Of a DNA stretch of 64,000 nt, positions 57,001-63,960 are shown in pieces (positions within the stretch are counted from its first letter, which is position 1; each line of letters begins with the position of its first letter). Source of the DNA: Rudaea cellulosilytica DSM 22992 (GTDB lineage Bacteria > Pseudomonadota > Gammaproteobacteria > Xanthomonadales > Rhodanobacteraceae); contig NZ_KB899245.1 of assembly GCF_000378125.1 (NCBI RefSeq), forward strand, positions 62,001-126,000, written 5' to 3'. The notes beneath the pieces were generated by a model. It was not told the origin of the DNA. It saw nothing but the letters and a program-made list of their open reading frames with translations, and ran no database searches. A program made the translations under genes and the position numbers.

Positions 57001-59740
57001 TAACGTTGGTGCCATAGCTTGCAGTGGTGCCGTAGTCGAACGACACCGTCGTGGTCGCGCCGTTGGCGCTGACCGTGCCGTTGAGCGTGGCGCCGGTTGC
57101 ACTGATCGCGCTCGCGGCGATCGTCACCGCGGTCGGCAGCGAGACCGCGCAGGGCGCCGTCGTGAACGTCAGGTCGTTGCCTAGGGTCAGGCCGTTGCTG
57201 TTCAGCGCTTCGGCGCGGAAATGGTAGGTCGTGCCGCAGCTGAGGCCGCTGAGGATGTTGCCGACGACCGCGACATTGCTTTGCGCCGCCGTCACCGTGG
57301 CCGGCGAGCCGTTGATGCTGCTGCCATAGGCGACGGTCGGGCCATACTCGAACGAGGTGCCTGAGTCGGCGCCGTTGGCGCTGATCGTGGCGTTGAGCGT
57401 TGCCGTCGTCGTGGTGATTGCGCTGGCGGCGACGGTGACTACGGTCGGTGCCGCGCCGGGGACCGAGGCGACGTTGGAAAACTCCGAGGTGTTGTTGACC
57501 GGGCAGGAAGACAGGATGACGCCGAGATCGCCGATGAAGCACTTCAAGTTGTCTTTCCAATCGCCCGTGACGGCCGCCGCGTTGGTCAGCGGGGTGACGT
57601 CGGTCGCGGTCATGATGATGTAGCCACCGCCGGTGCTGGCCGGCAGCGTCACCGTGCAAACGCCGCCGCTGCAAGCCGCGCTGTCGGCAGGGTAGCTGGC
57701 GGCGGGGTAGATGCTTGGGTCGCTCGAGATCGACTGTTCGCCGATGAAGGTCATGCCGGTCGCGGTATTGTCGTCGGCCGTGTCGATGCGGAAGAAGTCC
57801 ATGCGGAACTGCGCCGGGCCGTGGGTCGCGATCGTCCATTGCAGCGTCGTGCTGCCGCCGCTCGACGAAGGCGCGAGCGAGCCGCTGCATTTGCCCGTGT
57901 CGGCCGGACCCGCGCAGATCACCGGCTGCGCCTGGTCGAAGTTGGCGTAGCTGTAGCTCGGGCCGAGGTATTCGCCGTGCAGCGAGTTGGCTGCATCCTC
58001 GGCATAGTCGAGATCGATGCCGACGCCATCGTGGCCGAACTGCAGCGGCGGCTGAGTGGTCGCATTGTGGTAGACGAGATTGCGCTGCGAAGCGTTGCTC
58101 CAGCCGTTGGTGAAGTTGCCGTTGCGAATCTTGATGCCGTTGCGCCCATTGCCGGCGACGGTGTTGAAATCGGTGCTGCCGCTGCCGCCGATCGTGGTCG
58201 AATTGGCCGCGTCGATGTGGATGCCGTCGACGCCGTTGCCGATACTGAGATTGCCGCTCAGCATCGGGTCGACGCCGATCGAGTTGCCGAGGATGCTGGT
58301 CGCGCTCGTTGCGCTGCCGCTGACGACGATGCCATGGCGCGCGTTGCCGGCGATCACGTTGCCGTCGGTGGCGCCGCTGCCGCCGATCTTGATGCCAGAG
58401 ACCGTGATGATGATGCCGTCGCCCTTGTTGCCGTAGGCGGTCGTCGCGACCGGCGTGCCGGCGGGGAACTCGGGAATGCCGATGCGGTTGCCGAGCAACT
58501 TGATGCCCTGGCTTGGAGAAGTGACGACGATGCCGCCATTGCTGCCGAGCAGATCGGGGAACGCATTGTTGTTCGCGCCTTGGTTATCGGCGATCACGTT
58601 GGCGGGGCCGATGACCAGGGCGACGCCGCTCGGATTGGCGTGCCCGCTCGTGGCCGGATACGTGCTGACGTAGATACCGCTGAGCCCGTTGCCGACGTGC
58701 ATGCCGTTCACGGTTGGCAGACCAATGCGGTTGCCCATGATCCAGTTCGGCAGGAACACATCGCTGTCGACCTCGATGCCGTGCTGTGCATTGCCGCTGA
58801 TCGTGTTGCCGGAAATCAGATTGCCGAACGAGCCGCCGATGAAACGCACGCCACTGCCGCCGTTGGCGATCGCCGTATTGCCGGTCGGATCGGTACCGAT
58901 GAAGTTGCCGGAAACGATGGTCGCGGCGAGGTTCCGACTGGAGATGGTGATGCCGTTCTGCATGTTGCCCGAGATCACGTTGCCGGTGATCAGGTTCGGG
59001 CTCAGCGAGGACAGCGCGGTGAGCAAGGTCGACTTGAAGGTCGCGACCTGCGTTTCGTCGACCGGCTGCGCCGGCAGGTTGTTGTAGAGGTCCAGCAGAG
59101 GTTGGGTGCCGATAATGCTGTCGTCGTAGACCGCCGAGGCCGACAGGTAGATGCCGTCCTGAGTGTTCGGGAACGCCACGGTGCCAGTCGAGCTGACGCC
59201 GATATAGTTGTTGGTGAAGGTGTAGCTATGGCCATTGGCCGAGATGCCGTAGCCACCGCAATTACCGATGACCATGTTCGCGATCGTCGAGCCGGTCGCT
59301 CCGCTGCCGTGATTGAGCGCGACGGTGCCCGAGTCGGTGAGGTTGAAGCAGCCGTGGCCGCTGCCGTTGAGGACCGTGCGCGTGATCGGGGTGCCGGTGA
59401 TGGTGATCGGGGCCATCACCGTGTCCAAAGCGCCGTTCACGATCGTGACGGTGATGCCCGGATTGAACGTGATCGTATGCGAGCCGCTCAGGTTGTTGCT
59501 CAGCTCGATCGCCGCGCGCAGGCTGCAGAATCCCGTCGTCGTGATACTGCCGGGTCCGGTGACCTCATGGCAGCCGCTGGTGTCGCCGGCCTTTTGCGGG
59601 CCGTCCGTACCGGTCGTGACGACCCACGAGCCGGCGAAAGCAGACGACGTGCAGAGCGCGAGCAGGGTGGCCAGCGCCGATGCAAACGGCGCGAACGATA
59701 CGCGGCCGACGCGTGGATGCTTTGGATTAACGGATGTCAT
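54086..59740 (-). CDS. Giant secreted beta-helix / FN3-array / anchor-U protein
   Basis: Predicted surface or secreted protein of about 1884 residues. A signal peptide ends near SSAFA. Residues about 60-560 show right-handed parallel beta-helix repeats (NVISGN, NTISGNAQHGIEV, NVIAGNARHGIVV). Nine tandem domains of about 105 residues follow (residues about 762-1703), each built on ATLNGTVSANGA, FDYGTT-YG and TYHFR-N, fibronectin-III-like with a closing Cys. A choice-of-anchor U-type domain (QYWKYGPTP, DGGLGDDDLSVNGTI) and a C-terminal hydrophobic helix plus basic tail (SLAALIALLALC, RTQRK) end it. Probably a surface adhesin; no enzyme motif. Confidence 0.85.
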   Translation of the reverse strand: MTSVNPKHPRVGRVSFAPFASALATLLALCTSSAFAGSWVVTTGTDGPQKAGDTSGCHEVTGPGSITTTGFCSLRAAIELSNNLSGSHTITFNPGITVTIVNGALDTVMAPITITGTPITRTVLNGSGHGCFNLTDSGTVALNHGSGATGSTIANMVIGNCGGYGISANGHSYTFTNNYIGVSSTGTVAFPNTQDGIYLSASAVYDDSIIGTQPLLDLYNNLPAQPVDETQVATFKSTLLTALSSLSPNLITGNVISGNMQNGITISSRNLAATIVSGNFIGTDPTGNTAIANGGSGVRFIGGSFGNLISGNTISGNAQHGIEVDSDVFLPNWIMGNRIGLPTVNGMHVGNGLSGIYVSTYPATSGHANPSGVALVIGPANVIADNQGANNNAFPDLLGSNGGIVVTSPSQGIKLLGNRIGIPEFPAGTPVATTAYGNKGDGIIITVSGIKIGGSGATDGNVIAGNARHGIVVSGSATSATSILGNSIGVDPMLSGNLSIGNGVDGIHIDAANSTTIGGSGSTDFNTVAGNGRNGIKIRNGNFTNGWSNASQRNLVYHNATTQPPLQFGHDGVGIDLDYAEDAANSLHGEYLGPSYSYANFDQAQPVICAGPADTGKCSGSLAPSSSGGSTTLQWTIATHGPAQFRMDFFRIDTADDNTATGMTFIGEQSISSDPSIYPAASYPADSAACSGGVCTVTLPASTGGGYIIMTATDVTPLTNAAAVTGDWKDNLKCFIGDLGVILSSCPVNNTSEFSNVASVPGAAPTVVTVAASAITTTTATLNATISANGADSGTSFEYGPTVAYGSSINGSPATVTAAQSNVAVVGNILSGLSCGTTYHFRAEALNSNGLTLGNDLTFTTAPCAVSLPTAVTIAASAISATGATLNGTVSANGATTTVSFDYGTTASYGTNVTATQSPLSSGSISSPVSYVLSGLTCNTTYHFRVNAINDGATTIHGSDLSFTTAVCAPIAPTVTSVAASGISATAATLNGTVSANGAIAAVTFDFGTTTAYGAIGSPAAAAQSPLSSGASGAAVSLTLSGLVCNTTYHFRANANNGVGGTINGGDLQFTTGACVQPPPNAITSAASAVAATSATLNGLVSANGASTTVTFDYGPTAAYGGSGSPGTAAQSPLAAGSGSNAPVTFALAGLTCGTTYHFRVNATNTGGTVHGTDTTFSTASCAASSPSVVTDPASGISTTSAVLNGTVSANGAATTVTFDFGLTSSYGGAGSPATAAQSPLSSGASGAPVTYTLGGLTCATTYHFRANANNGVGGTINGTDQQFTTAACPGTPPTANTGSAGSITTTGATLNGTVSANGAQTTVTFEYGTTTSYGLSAAAAQSPLAAGSPANAAVTAALSSLSCGTQYHFRVDANNGTGGTIHGNDATFTTSTCPVQPPSATTDAASAITATSATLNGTVSANGTATTVSFDYGTTNAYGSNVVAAQSPLAANASNAAVSASVSSLSCNQLYHFRVNTDNGSGGPVYGTDQTFTTAACAAQPPSATTDAASAVTATSATLNATVSANGAATTVSFDYGTTTAYGSNAAAAQSPLAANASNAAASAVVSSLSCNQLYHFRVKADNGNGGPVYGGDLTFTTSACASQAPTATSLAATAIGTTSATINGTVNANGAATTVSFAYGPDASYGSTIAATPASLPANAVGTAVSATLSGLTCATTYHFRVDANNTNGSGHGGDLSLTTAACPVTTFTGPTATGSGSATAVLSGGGPSCSLVSPAFVAASGSLPPGVSFPDGLFQFQASGCTGSVALTVTFPTAFAAGVQYWKYGPTPGQASDHWYTLGAANSLSLGGHVATFTIADGGLGDDDLSVNGTIIDAGGPSLAAVAPQSAIPAPMFDPRSLAALIALLALCGAAAVRTQRKASP
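54630..57455 (-). repeat. Nine-unit coding tandem repeat (FN3-like)
   Basis: About 314 bp per unit, nine units, inside the giant protein gene. Units 7 and 8 (nearest 54950-55560) are most alike (ATTDAASA..TATSATLN), suggesting recent duplication; the outer units are more diverged. Likely prone to recombination and copy-number change. Confidence 0.8.
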
Positions 59741-59934
59741 AGCGATTTTCCGGGATTGCGATCGCGTAGCAAGACGCGGAAACCCGGCAAAACGGATCAC
59801 GGCTCGGCGATGGGTTGGCCACCCGGATCGGTCAGTCGGTGACGAAGGCTTCGACCCAGCTATTCATCAAGTCTGCGCGCATGCAACCGGTCGAAGGCTC
59901 GTCCGCAGGAATCCGGGCGGTTCAGAAGAATTGC

Positions 59935-59971
59935 TTGACTGAATTCTATATTTCCATATTATTGGAAATAT
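59935..59971 (+). promoter_or_regulatory. arsR promoter with overlapping ArsR operator
   Basis: TTGACT (59935-59940) and TATTAT (59957-59962) are spaced 16 bases. A perfect 9-bp inverted repeat, ATATTTCCA-N6-TGGAAATAT (59948-59971), covers the -10 and the first bases of the arsR ATG. It is the expected kind of site for autorepression by ArsR, relieved by arsenite. Confidence 0.7.
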
Positions 59972-60329
59972 GAAAACAGAAATGGCCATTGCCGCACTGG
60001 CTGCACTCGCCCAGGAAAGTCGCCTGGCGATTTTTCGCTACCTCGTCGAAGCCGGGCCGGCGGGCTCGACCGTGGGCTCCATCGCCGATGCCCTCGACCT
60101 GCCGGCGGCCACGCTGTCCTTTCATCTCAAGGAATTGACGCGGGCCGCGTTGCTCGACAGCCAGCAGGAAGGGCGCTTCATCCGCTACGCAGCCAACTTC
60201 GCCACGATGAATGATCTGATCGGCTACCTGACTGAGAACTGCTGCGGCGGCCAACCCGAATTGTGCGGCCCGGTCTGTTCGCCATCCACTTCTTCCACAA
60301 AAACGATCCGCAAGAGGATTCCCGCATGA
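59970..60329 (+). CDS. arsR: Arsenic-responsive repressor ArsR
   Basis: Winged-helix repressor of 119 residues. The recognition helix is in ALDLPAATLSFHLKELTRA. C-terminal cysteines Cys91, Cys92, Cys99 and Cys103 (ENCCGG, ELCGPVC) resemble the arsenite site of the A. ferrooxidans type rather than the E. coli helix site. There is no Shine-Dalgarno; predicted transcription starts at or next to the ATG, so the message may be leaderless. An internal ATG at 59982 is an alternative. Its stop overlaps the arsI start. Confidence 0.92.
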   Translation: MKTEMAIAALAALAQESRLAIFRYLVEAGPAGSTVGSIADALDLPAATLSFHLKELTRAALLDSQQEGRFIRYAANFATMNDLIGYLTENCCGGQPELCGPVCSPSTSSTKTIRKRIPA

Positions 60330-60781
60330 AGCGCTTCCATGTCCACGTTGCCGTTTCCGACCTCGACCAAAGCATCGGTTTCTATTCGACATTGTTCGGC
60401 GCGGCGCCGAACGTGTGCAAATCCGACTACGCCAAGTGGATGCTCGATGATCCGCGAATCAACTTCGCGATATCCAGGCGTGCGGAAAATTTTGGCGTCA
60501 ATCATCTCGGCATGCAGGTCGAATCCAAGGATGAGTTGGATGCCATGCGCGACCAGCTTCAGCGCGCGGACCGCGGGCTCATCGAAGAGGCGGGCGCGCA
60601 ATGCTGTTATGCGCAATCGGACAAATACTGGATCACCGATCCGCAAGGAGTGGCATGGGAAACATTCCATTCGCTCGGTGAAATACCGATCTATGGCGAC
60701 GACGATGGAACGAGGAAGAACGCCGCCGCCTGCTGTACGCCGCAAGTGCAGCCGCAGCCTGCGGCAGCCTGTTGCAAATGA
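60326..60781 (+). CDS. arsI: ArsI-type C-As lyase / CadI-like VOC protein
   Basis: Vicinal-oxygen-chelate fold enzyme of 151 residues. ArsI cleaves the carbon-arsenic bond of trivalent organoarsenicals. His5 or His7 (HVHV), His60 and Glu112 are likely Fe(II) ligands. The vicinal pair Cys93-Cys94 (AQCCYAQSDKYW) matches the substrate-binding cysteines of ArsI. The C-terminal tail has two more pairs (136-137, 149-150). AAGAGGA seven bases before the ATG. It overlaps both neighbours by four bases. The alternative name is CadI (cadmium-induced), but the operon favours arsenic. Confidence 0.87.
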   Translation: MKRFHVHVAVSDLDQSIGFYSTLFGAAPNVCKSDYAKWMLDDPRINFAISRRAENFGVNHLGMQVESKDELDAMRDQLQRADRGLIEEAGAQCCYAQSDKYWITDPQGVAWETFHSLGEIPIYGDDDGTRKNAAACCTPQVQPQPAAACCK

Positions 60782-61476
60782 CGCGCCGCGCTGCGCTTGT
60801 CGCCGAGCTCGCCGGCACCGCCGCGCTGCTGGCCATTGTGGTCGGCTCCGGCATCATGGGCGAACGTCTGGCTATGGGTAACGCAGCCGTGGCCTTGCTC
60901 GCCAATTCGCTCGCGACCGGTGCTGGCCTGTTCGTGCTGATCTCGACGCTTGCACCGATTTCCGGTGCCCACTTCAACCCGGCGGTGTCCTGCCTGTTCT
61001 GCTGGCGCGGCGAGTTGTCGAAGGGCGATCTTGTCGCATACATCGCGATGCAGGTCACCGGCGCGGTTCTGGGAGTATGGCTTGCCCATGCCATGTTCGA
61101 CCTGCCCATTCTCCAAGCCGGCGCCAAGGTGCGAACTGGAACCGGTCAATGGACGAGCGAAGCGGTCGCGACGCTTGGGTTGCTCGCGACGATCCTGCTC
61201 GGTCTCAAGGCGAATACAAAATCGGTGCCCGCATTCGTGGCCTGTTACATCACTGCGGCGTATTGGTTCACGGCATCCACTTCGTTCGCCAATCCCGCCG
61301 TCACGATTGCGCGTTCCTTGACCGATACCTTTGCCGGCATCCGCTGGCTGGATATGCCGGGTTTCATCGCGGCACAGGCGGCGGCGACATTGTTCGTCAT
61401 TGCGATGTTGAAACTGAATTCCGCGACGAAGAGCGCGGAAAACGAAATTTCCACTACGGTGGGATCATTGCCATGA
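60778..61476 (+). CDS. aqpS: Aquaporin-type arsenite channel (AqpS-like)
   Basis: Major intrinsic protein of 232 residues with six TM helices and two pore motifs, HFNPAVS and FANPAVT. Located between arsI and arsC, it probably lets arsenite leave the cell down its gradient, as AqpS does in Sinorhizobium. No ArsB or Acr3 efflux pump is present in the operon. The ATG at 60778 overlaps the arsI stop (a TTG at 60772 is possible), and its stop overlaps the arsC start. Confidence 0.87.
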   Translation: MTRRAALVAELAGTAALLAIVVGSGIMGERLAMGNAAVALLANSLATGAGLFVLISTLAPISGAHFNPAVSCLFCWRGELSKGDLVAYIAMQVTGAVLGVWLAHAMFDLPILQAGAKVRTGTGQWTSEAVATLGLLATILLGLKANTKSVPAFVACYITAAYWFTASTSFANPAVTIARSLTDTFAGIRWLDMPGFIAAQAAATLFVIAMLKLNSATKSAENEISTTVGSLP

Positions 61477-61991
61477 ACGATCGCATCTTCAATGTTCTCT
61501 TTCTTTGCACGGGCAACTCGGCCCGTTCCATCCTTGCCGAAAGCATCCTGGCCAGGGACGGTGCGGAGCATTTCCGTGCATTCTCCGCCGGCAGCCAGCC
61601 GAAGGGAGAGGTGAACCCCTTGGCCATCGAGACGCTGCGCAAGATGGGCTACCCGGTCGATGGGTTGCGCTCGAAAAGTTGGGACGAGTTCGAGCAGCCC
61701 GACGCGCCGAAAATGGATTTCGTCATCACCGTATGCGACAACGCGGCGGGTGAAGTTTGCCCGATTTGGCCGGGGCATCCGATCAGGGCACATTGGGGCA
61801 TCGAAGACCCCGCAGCCGCAACAGGCACGCACATCGAAAAGCTTGCCGCGTTCGCAACCGCTTTTCGTTATCTCAAGAACCGCATATCCCTGTTCGCCGC
61901 GCTGCCGATTGCGAAGCTGGAAGCATCCATGCTTGTCGACAAGGTGGCCGATATTGGCCGCAGCGAAGGAGCATCGATCGGCGCCGGTTGA
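61473..61991 (+). CDS. arsC: Thioredoxin-coupled arsenate reductase ArsC
   Basis: LMW-phosphatase-fold arsenate reductase of 172 residues. The P-loop CTGNSARS carries nucleophile Cys12; Cys88 and Cys96 (VCDNAAGEVCP) form the resolving relay. It reduces As(V) to As(III) using thioredoxin. The C-terminus is longer than in S. aureus ArsC. The final gene of the operon starts inside the preceding stop (ATGA). Confidence 0.93.
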   Translation: MNDRIFNVLFLCTGNSARSILAESILARDGAEHFRAFSAGSQPKGEVNPLAIETLRKMGYPVDGLRSKSWDEFEQPDAPKMDFVITVCDNAAGEVCPIWPGHPIRAHWGIEDPAAATGTHIEKLAAFATAFRYLKNRISLFAALPIAKLEASMLVDKVADIGRSEGASIGAG

Positions 61992-62038
61992 GACCGACCG
62001 CGGAGCGGCGACTGAACGCCTTCTTCGATTCGCGGCGC

Positions 62039-62064
62039 AAAAAAAAACCGCGCAAAGCGCGGTT
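62039..62064 (-). terminator. Rho-independent terminator after tRNA-Val
   Basis: On the minus strand, AACCGCGC and GCGCGGTT pair around TTT and are followed by a long T run. It lies about 40 bases past the 3' end of tRNA-Val. Confidence 0.85.
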
Positions 62065-62102
62065 CCTGTCATGTCGTTGCGTGATATCGGAGGGCTACGA
62101 AG

Positions 62103-62177
62103 TGGTGGGCAGTACAGGGATCGAACCTGTGACCCCCACCATGTCAAGGTGATGCTCTACCGCTGAGCTAACTGCCC
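62103..62177 (-). tRNA. tRNA-Val (GAC)
   Basis: A 75-base cloverleaf including encoded CCA. The acceptor arm is GGGCAGT/ACTGCCC, the D-arm has AGCTCAGCGGTAGAGC, the anticodon loop TTGACAT holds GAC (62143-62145), and the T-arm is CAGGTTCGATCCCTG. A terminator follows. Confidence 0.96.
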
Positions 62178-62228
62178 ACTTCGTAGGGAGCGGAGGGAGC
62201 CGCTTCCGGAAACCGCTGAAAACCTTGT

Positions 62229-62278
62229 CTGTCCGACATCGACGCCAAGGTAGTGCTCCATCGCCGAGCCGACTCCCC
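62229..62278 (-). pseudogene. Degenerate tRNA-like 5' half
   Basis: Upstream of tRNA-Val on the same strand, GGGGAGTCGGCTCGGCGATG then GAGC..ACCTTGG follow the tRNA-Val order (GGGCAGTTAGCTCAGCGGTA, GAGC..ACCTTGA) with many changes. The T-arm and acceptor 3' strand are not recognisable. It looks like a decayed tandem copy. Confidence 0.45.
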
Positions 62279-62375
62279 ACTACCGCAGAAGGCGGCGATG
62301 GCGCCTTCAAGGGGGCGCAAGAATAGCGGAAGCAGCCTGCTTCGGCAACCTTTTCCGCCGTTTCCGCGGCAGCGC

Positions 62376-63599
62376 TTAGCCGGCCTTCTTCAACGCGACG
62401 ACCGAGTTGAGTCCGCCGAACGCGAACGAGTTGCTCAGCACCGCGTTCACCGCCTTCTCGCGCGCGACGTTTGGCACGTAGTCGAGGTCGCAGGCCGGGT
62501 CGGGGTCGATGAAGTTGGCGGTCGGCGGCAGGATGCCGTGCCGCAGCGCGCCGATCGCGGCAACGAGCTCGATCGCGCCGGCCGCGCCGAGCGCATGGCC
62601 GTGCATCGATTTGGTCGACGACACCGCGAGTGCATCGGCATGCGCGCCGAATGCGCGGCGGATCGCCTTGCTCTCGGTCGGGTCGTTGGCGGGCGTCGCC
62701 GTTCCGTGCGCGTTGATGTAGCCGATGTCCTCGGGGTTGAGGCCGGCATCGACGAGCGCGTTCTGCATCGCGCGCGCGACGGTGACTTCGGAAGGAAACA
62801 CCATGTCGGCGGCGTCGGCGGTCATGCCGCTGCCGGCGAATTCGGCGAGGATCGTCGCGCCGCGCGCCTTGGCGTGTTCCCATGCCTCGAACACGAAGAT
62901 GCCCGCGCCTTCGCCGAGCACCATGCCGCGGCGCTGCTTGCAGAACGGCCGGCAGGTGTCGTCGGCGGTGACGCGCATCGCCTCCCAGGCCTTCATTGTG
63001 GTCACGGTGACGCAGGCCTCGGTGCCGCCGGTGACGGCGAAGTCGACCTTGCCGCTGCGGATCATGTCTGCGGCCTGGCTCATCGCGTGGTTGGCCGAGG
63101 CGCAGGCGCTGACGACGGCGAACGTGGGGCCAGTCAATCCGTATTCGATGCCGATGTGACAGGCGGGCGCATTCGCCATGACGCGCAGGATCGTGAGCGG
63201 ATGCACCCGCGGATTCTTGTCGCCGTAGAAGCGCTTCGACTGCTCGTTGTGTGTGCCTTCGCCGCCGATGCCGCTGCCGATGATGCAGGCGCTGCGTTCG
63301 CCGCGGCCGTCGACACGGAAGTCGAGGCCCGATTGGGCGACCGCTTCGCGCGCGGCGATCAGCGCGAACTGCGAGACGCGGTCGAGCAACGGCAGTTTTT
63401 TGTTGTCGATATGCGCTGCCGGATCGAAACCATGCACTTCCGCGGCGATCTTGACGTTCAACTGCTCGGTCGGGATCGTCTCGATCGGGCCGATGCCCGA
63501 GCGGCCTTCGCTCAGCGCGGCCCAGGTGGCGGCGGCGGAATGGCCGAGCGCGGTGATTGCGCCCATGCCGGTGATGGCGACACGTCTTGGATTGCTCAC
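62376..63599 (-). CDS. Beta-ketoacyl-ACP synthase (FabF-like)
   Basis: Condensing enzyme of 407 residues, KAS I/II fold. Active-site Cys166 in SACASANHA and both histidines, in NAHGTATPANDP and HGHALGAAG, are intact. The start is a GTG at 63599, with the family N-terminus (NPRRVAITGMGAITALG) right after; the Shine-Dalgarno is poor. It follows a dedicated acyl carrier protein gene by 23 bases. Because the partner ACP is atypical, this is more likely a specialised lipid or polyene synthase than the housekeeping FabF, but the pathway lies outside the window. Confidence 0.88.
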   Translation of the reverse strand: MSNPRRVAITGMGAITALGHSAAATWAALSEGRSGIGPIETIPTEQLNVKIAAEVHGFDPAAHIDNKKLPLLDRVSQFALIAAREAVAQSGLDFRVDGRGERSACIIGSGIGGEGTHNEQSKRFYGDKNPRVHPLTILRVMANAPACHIGIEYGLTGPTFAVVSACASANHAMSQAADMIRSGKVDFAVTGGTEACVTVTTMKAWEAMRVTADDTCRPFCKQRRGMVLGEGAGIFVFEAWEHAKARGATILAEFAGSGMTADAADMVFPSEVTVARAMQNALVDAGLNPEDIGYINAHGTATPANDPTESKAIRRAFGAHADALAVSSTKSMHGHALGAAGAIELVAAIGALRHGILPPTANFIDPDPACDLDYVPNVAREKAVNAVLSNSFAFGGLNSVVALKKAG

Positions 63600-63622
63600 G
63601 TTGGAATTCTTTGCGGCGGCGA

Positions 63623-63895
63623 TCAGCCCTGCGCCGCGGGCGCATCGCCTGCGGGTTTCTCCGCGACGAGCTTTTCGACCGCCTCGACAAGGCCGCGTAC
63701 CGATTCGGTGTCGAAATTCGGATCGCGGTCGGGCATCGTGATCTTGAAGTGGTCTTCGATCTCGAAAATGATCTGCACGGCGTCGAGCGAGGCGATTTCG
63801 AGGTCCTTGAGGGTCGAATCGAGCGTGATCTTGCTCACGTCGATGTTCGCTTCCTTGGCGATGATGCCGAAGACGGCGTCCTGGACTTGGCTCAT
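63623..63895 (-). CDS. Acyl carrier protein, atypical site
   Basis: Acyl carrier protein of 90 residues with an acidic four-helix pattern. The phosphopantetheine serine sits in EIASLDAVQ, where the usual DSL reads ASL. The start MSQVQDAVFGIIAKE and the GGAG eight bases upstream are convincing. An Ala/Pro-rich tail is extra. It is paired with the downstream ketosynthase, and a further gene ends just upstream, so it belongs to a larger cluster, perhaps a specialised fatty-acid or pigment pathway. Confidence 0.88.
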   Translation of the reverse strand: MSQVQDAVFGIIAKEANIDVSKITLDSTLKDLEIASLDAVQIIFEIEDHFKITMPDRDPNFDTESVRGLVEAVEKLVAEKPAGDAPAAQG

Positions 63896-63960
63896 GAGAA
63901 GGTCTCCGTTGTTGCGGCAATGATAACGCAAGCGCTCCGCGCGGACTAAACGCCGGCCGA

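Noticed and set aside
54630-57455. Regular repeats considered as a CRISPR array
   Set aside because: Units are about 314 bp, lie in one continuous reading frame and have no short repeat/spacer structure or cas genes.
57821-59842. 673-codon open frame antisense to the giant protein
   Set aside because: Low-complexity Asp/Ala/Arg composition is the reverse of the repeats; the sense protein has a signal peptide and ordered domains.
62229-62278. tRNA-like segment considered as an integration (att) site
   Set aside because: Integrative elements copy the 3' end of a tRNA; here the 5' half is what resembles the tRNA, and no integrase is nearby.
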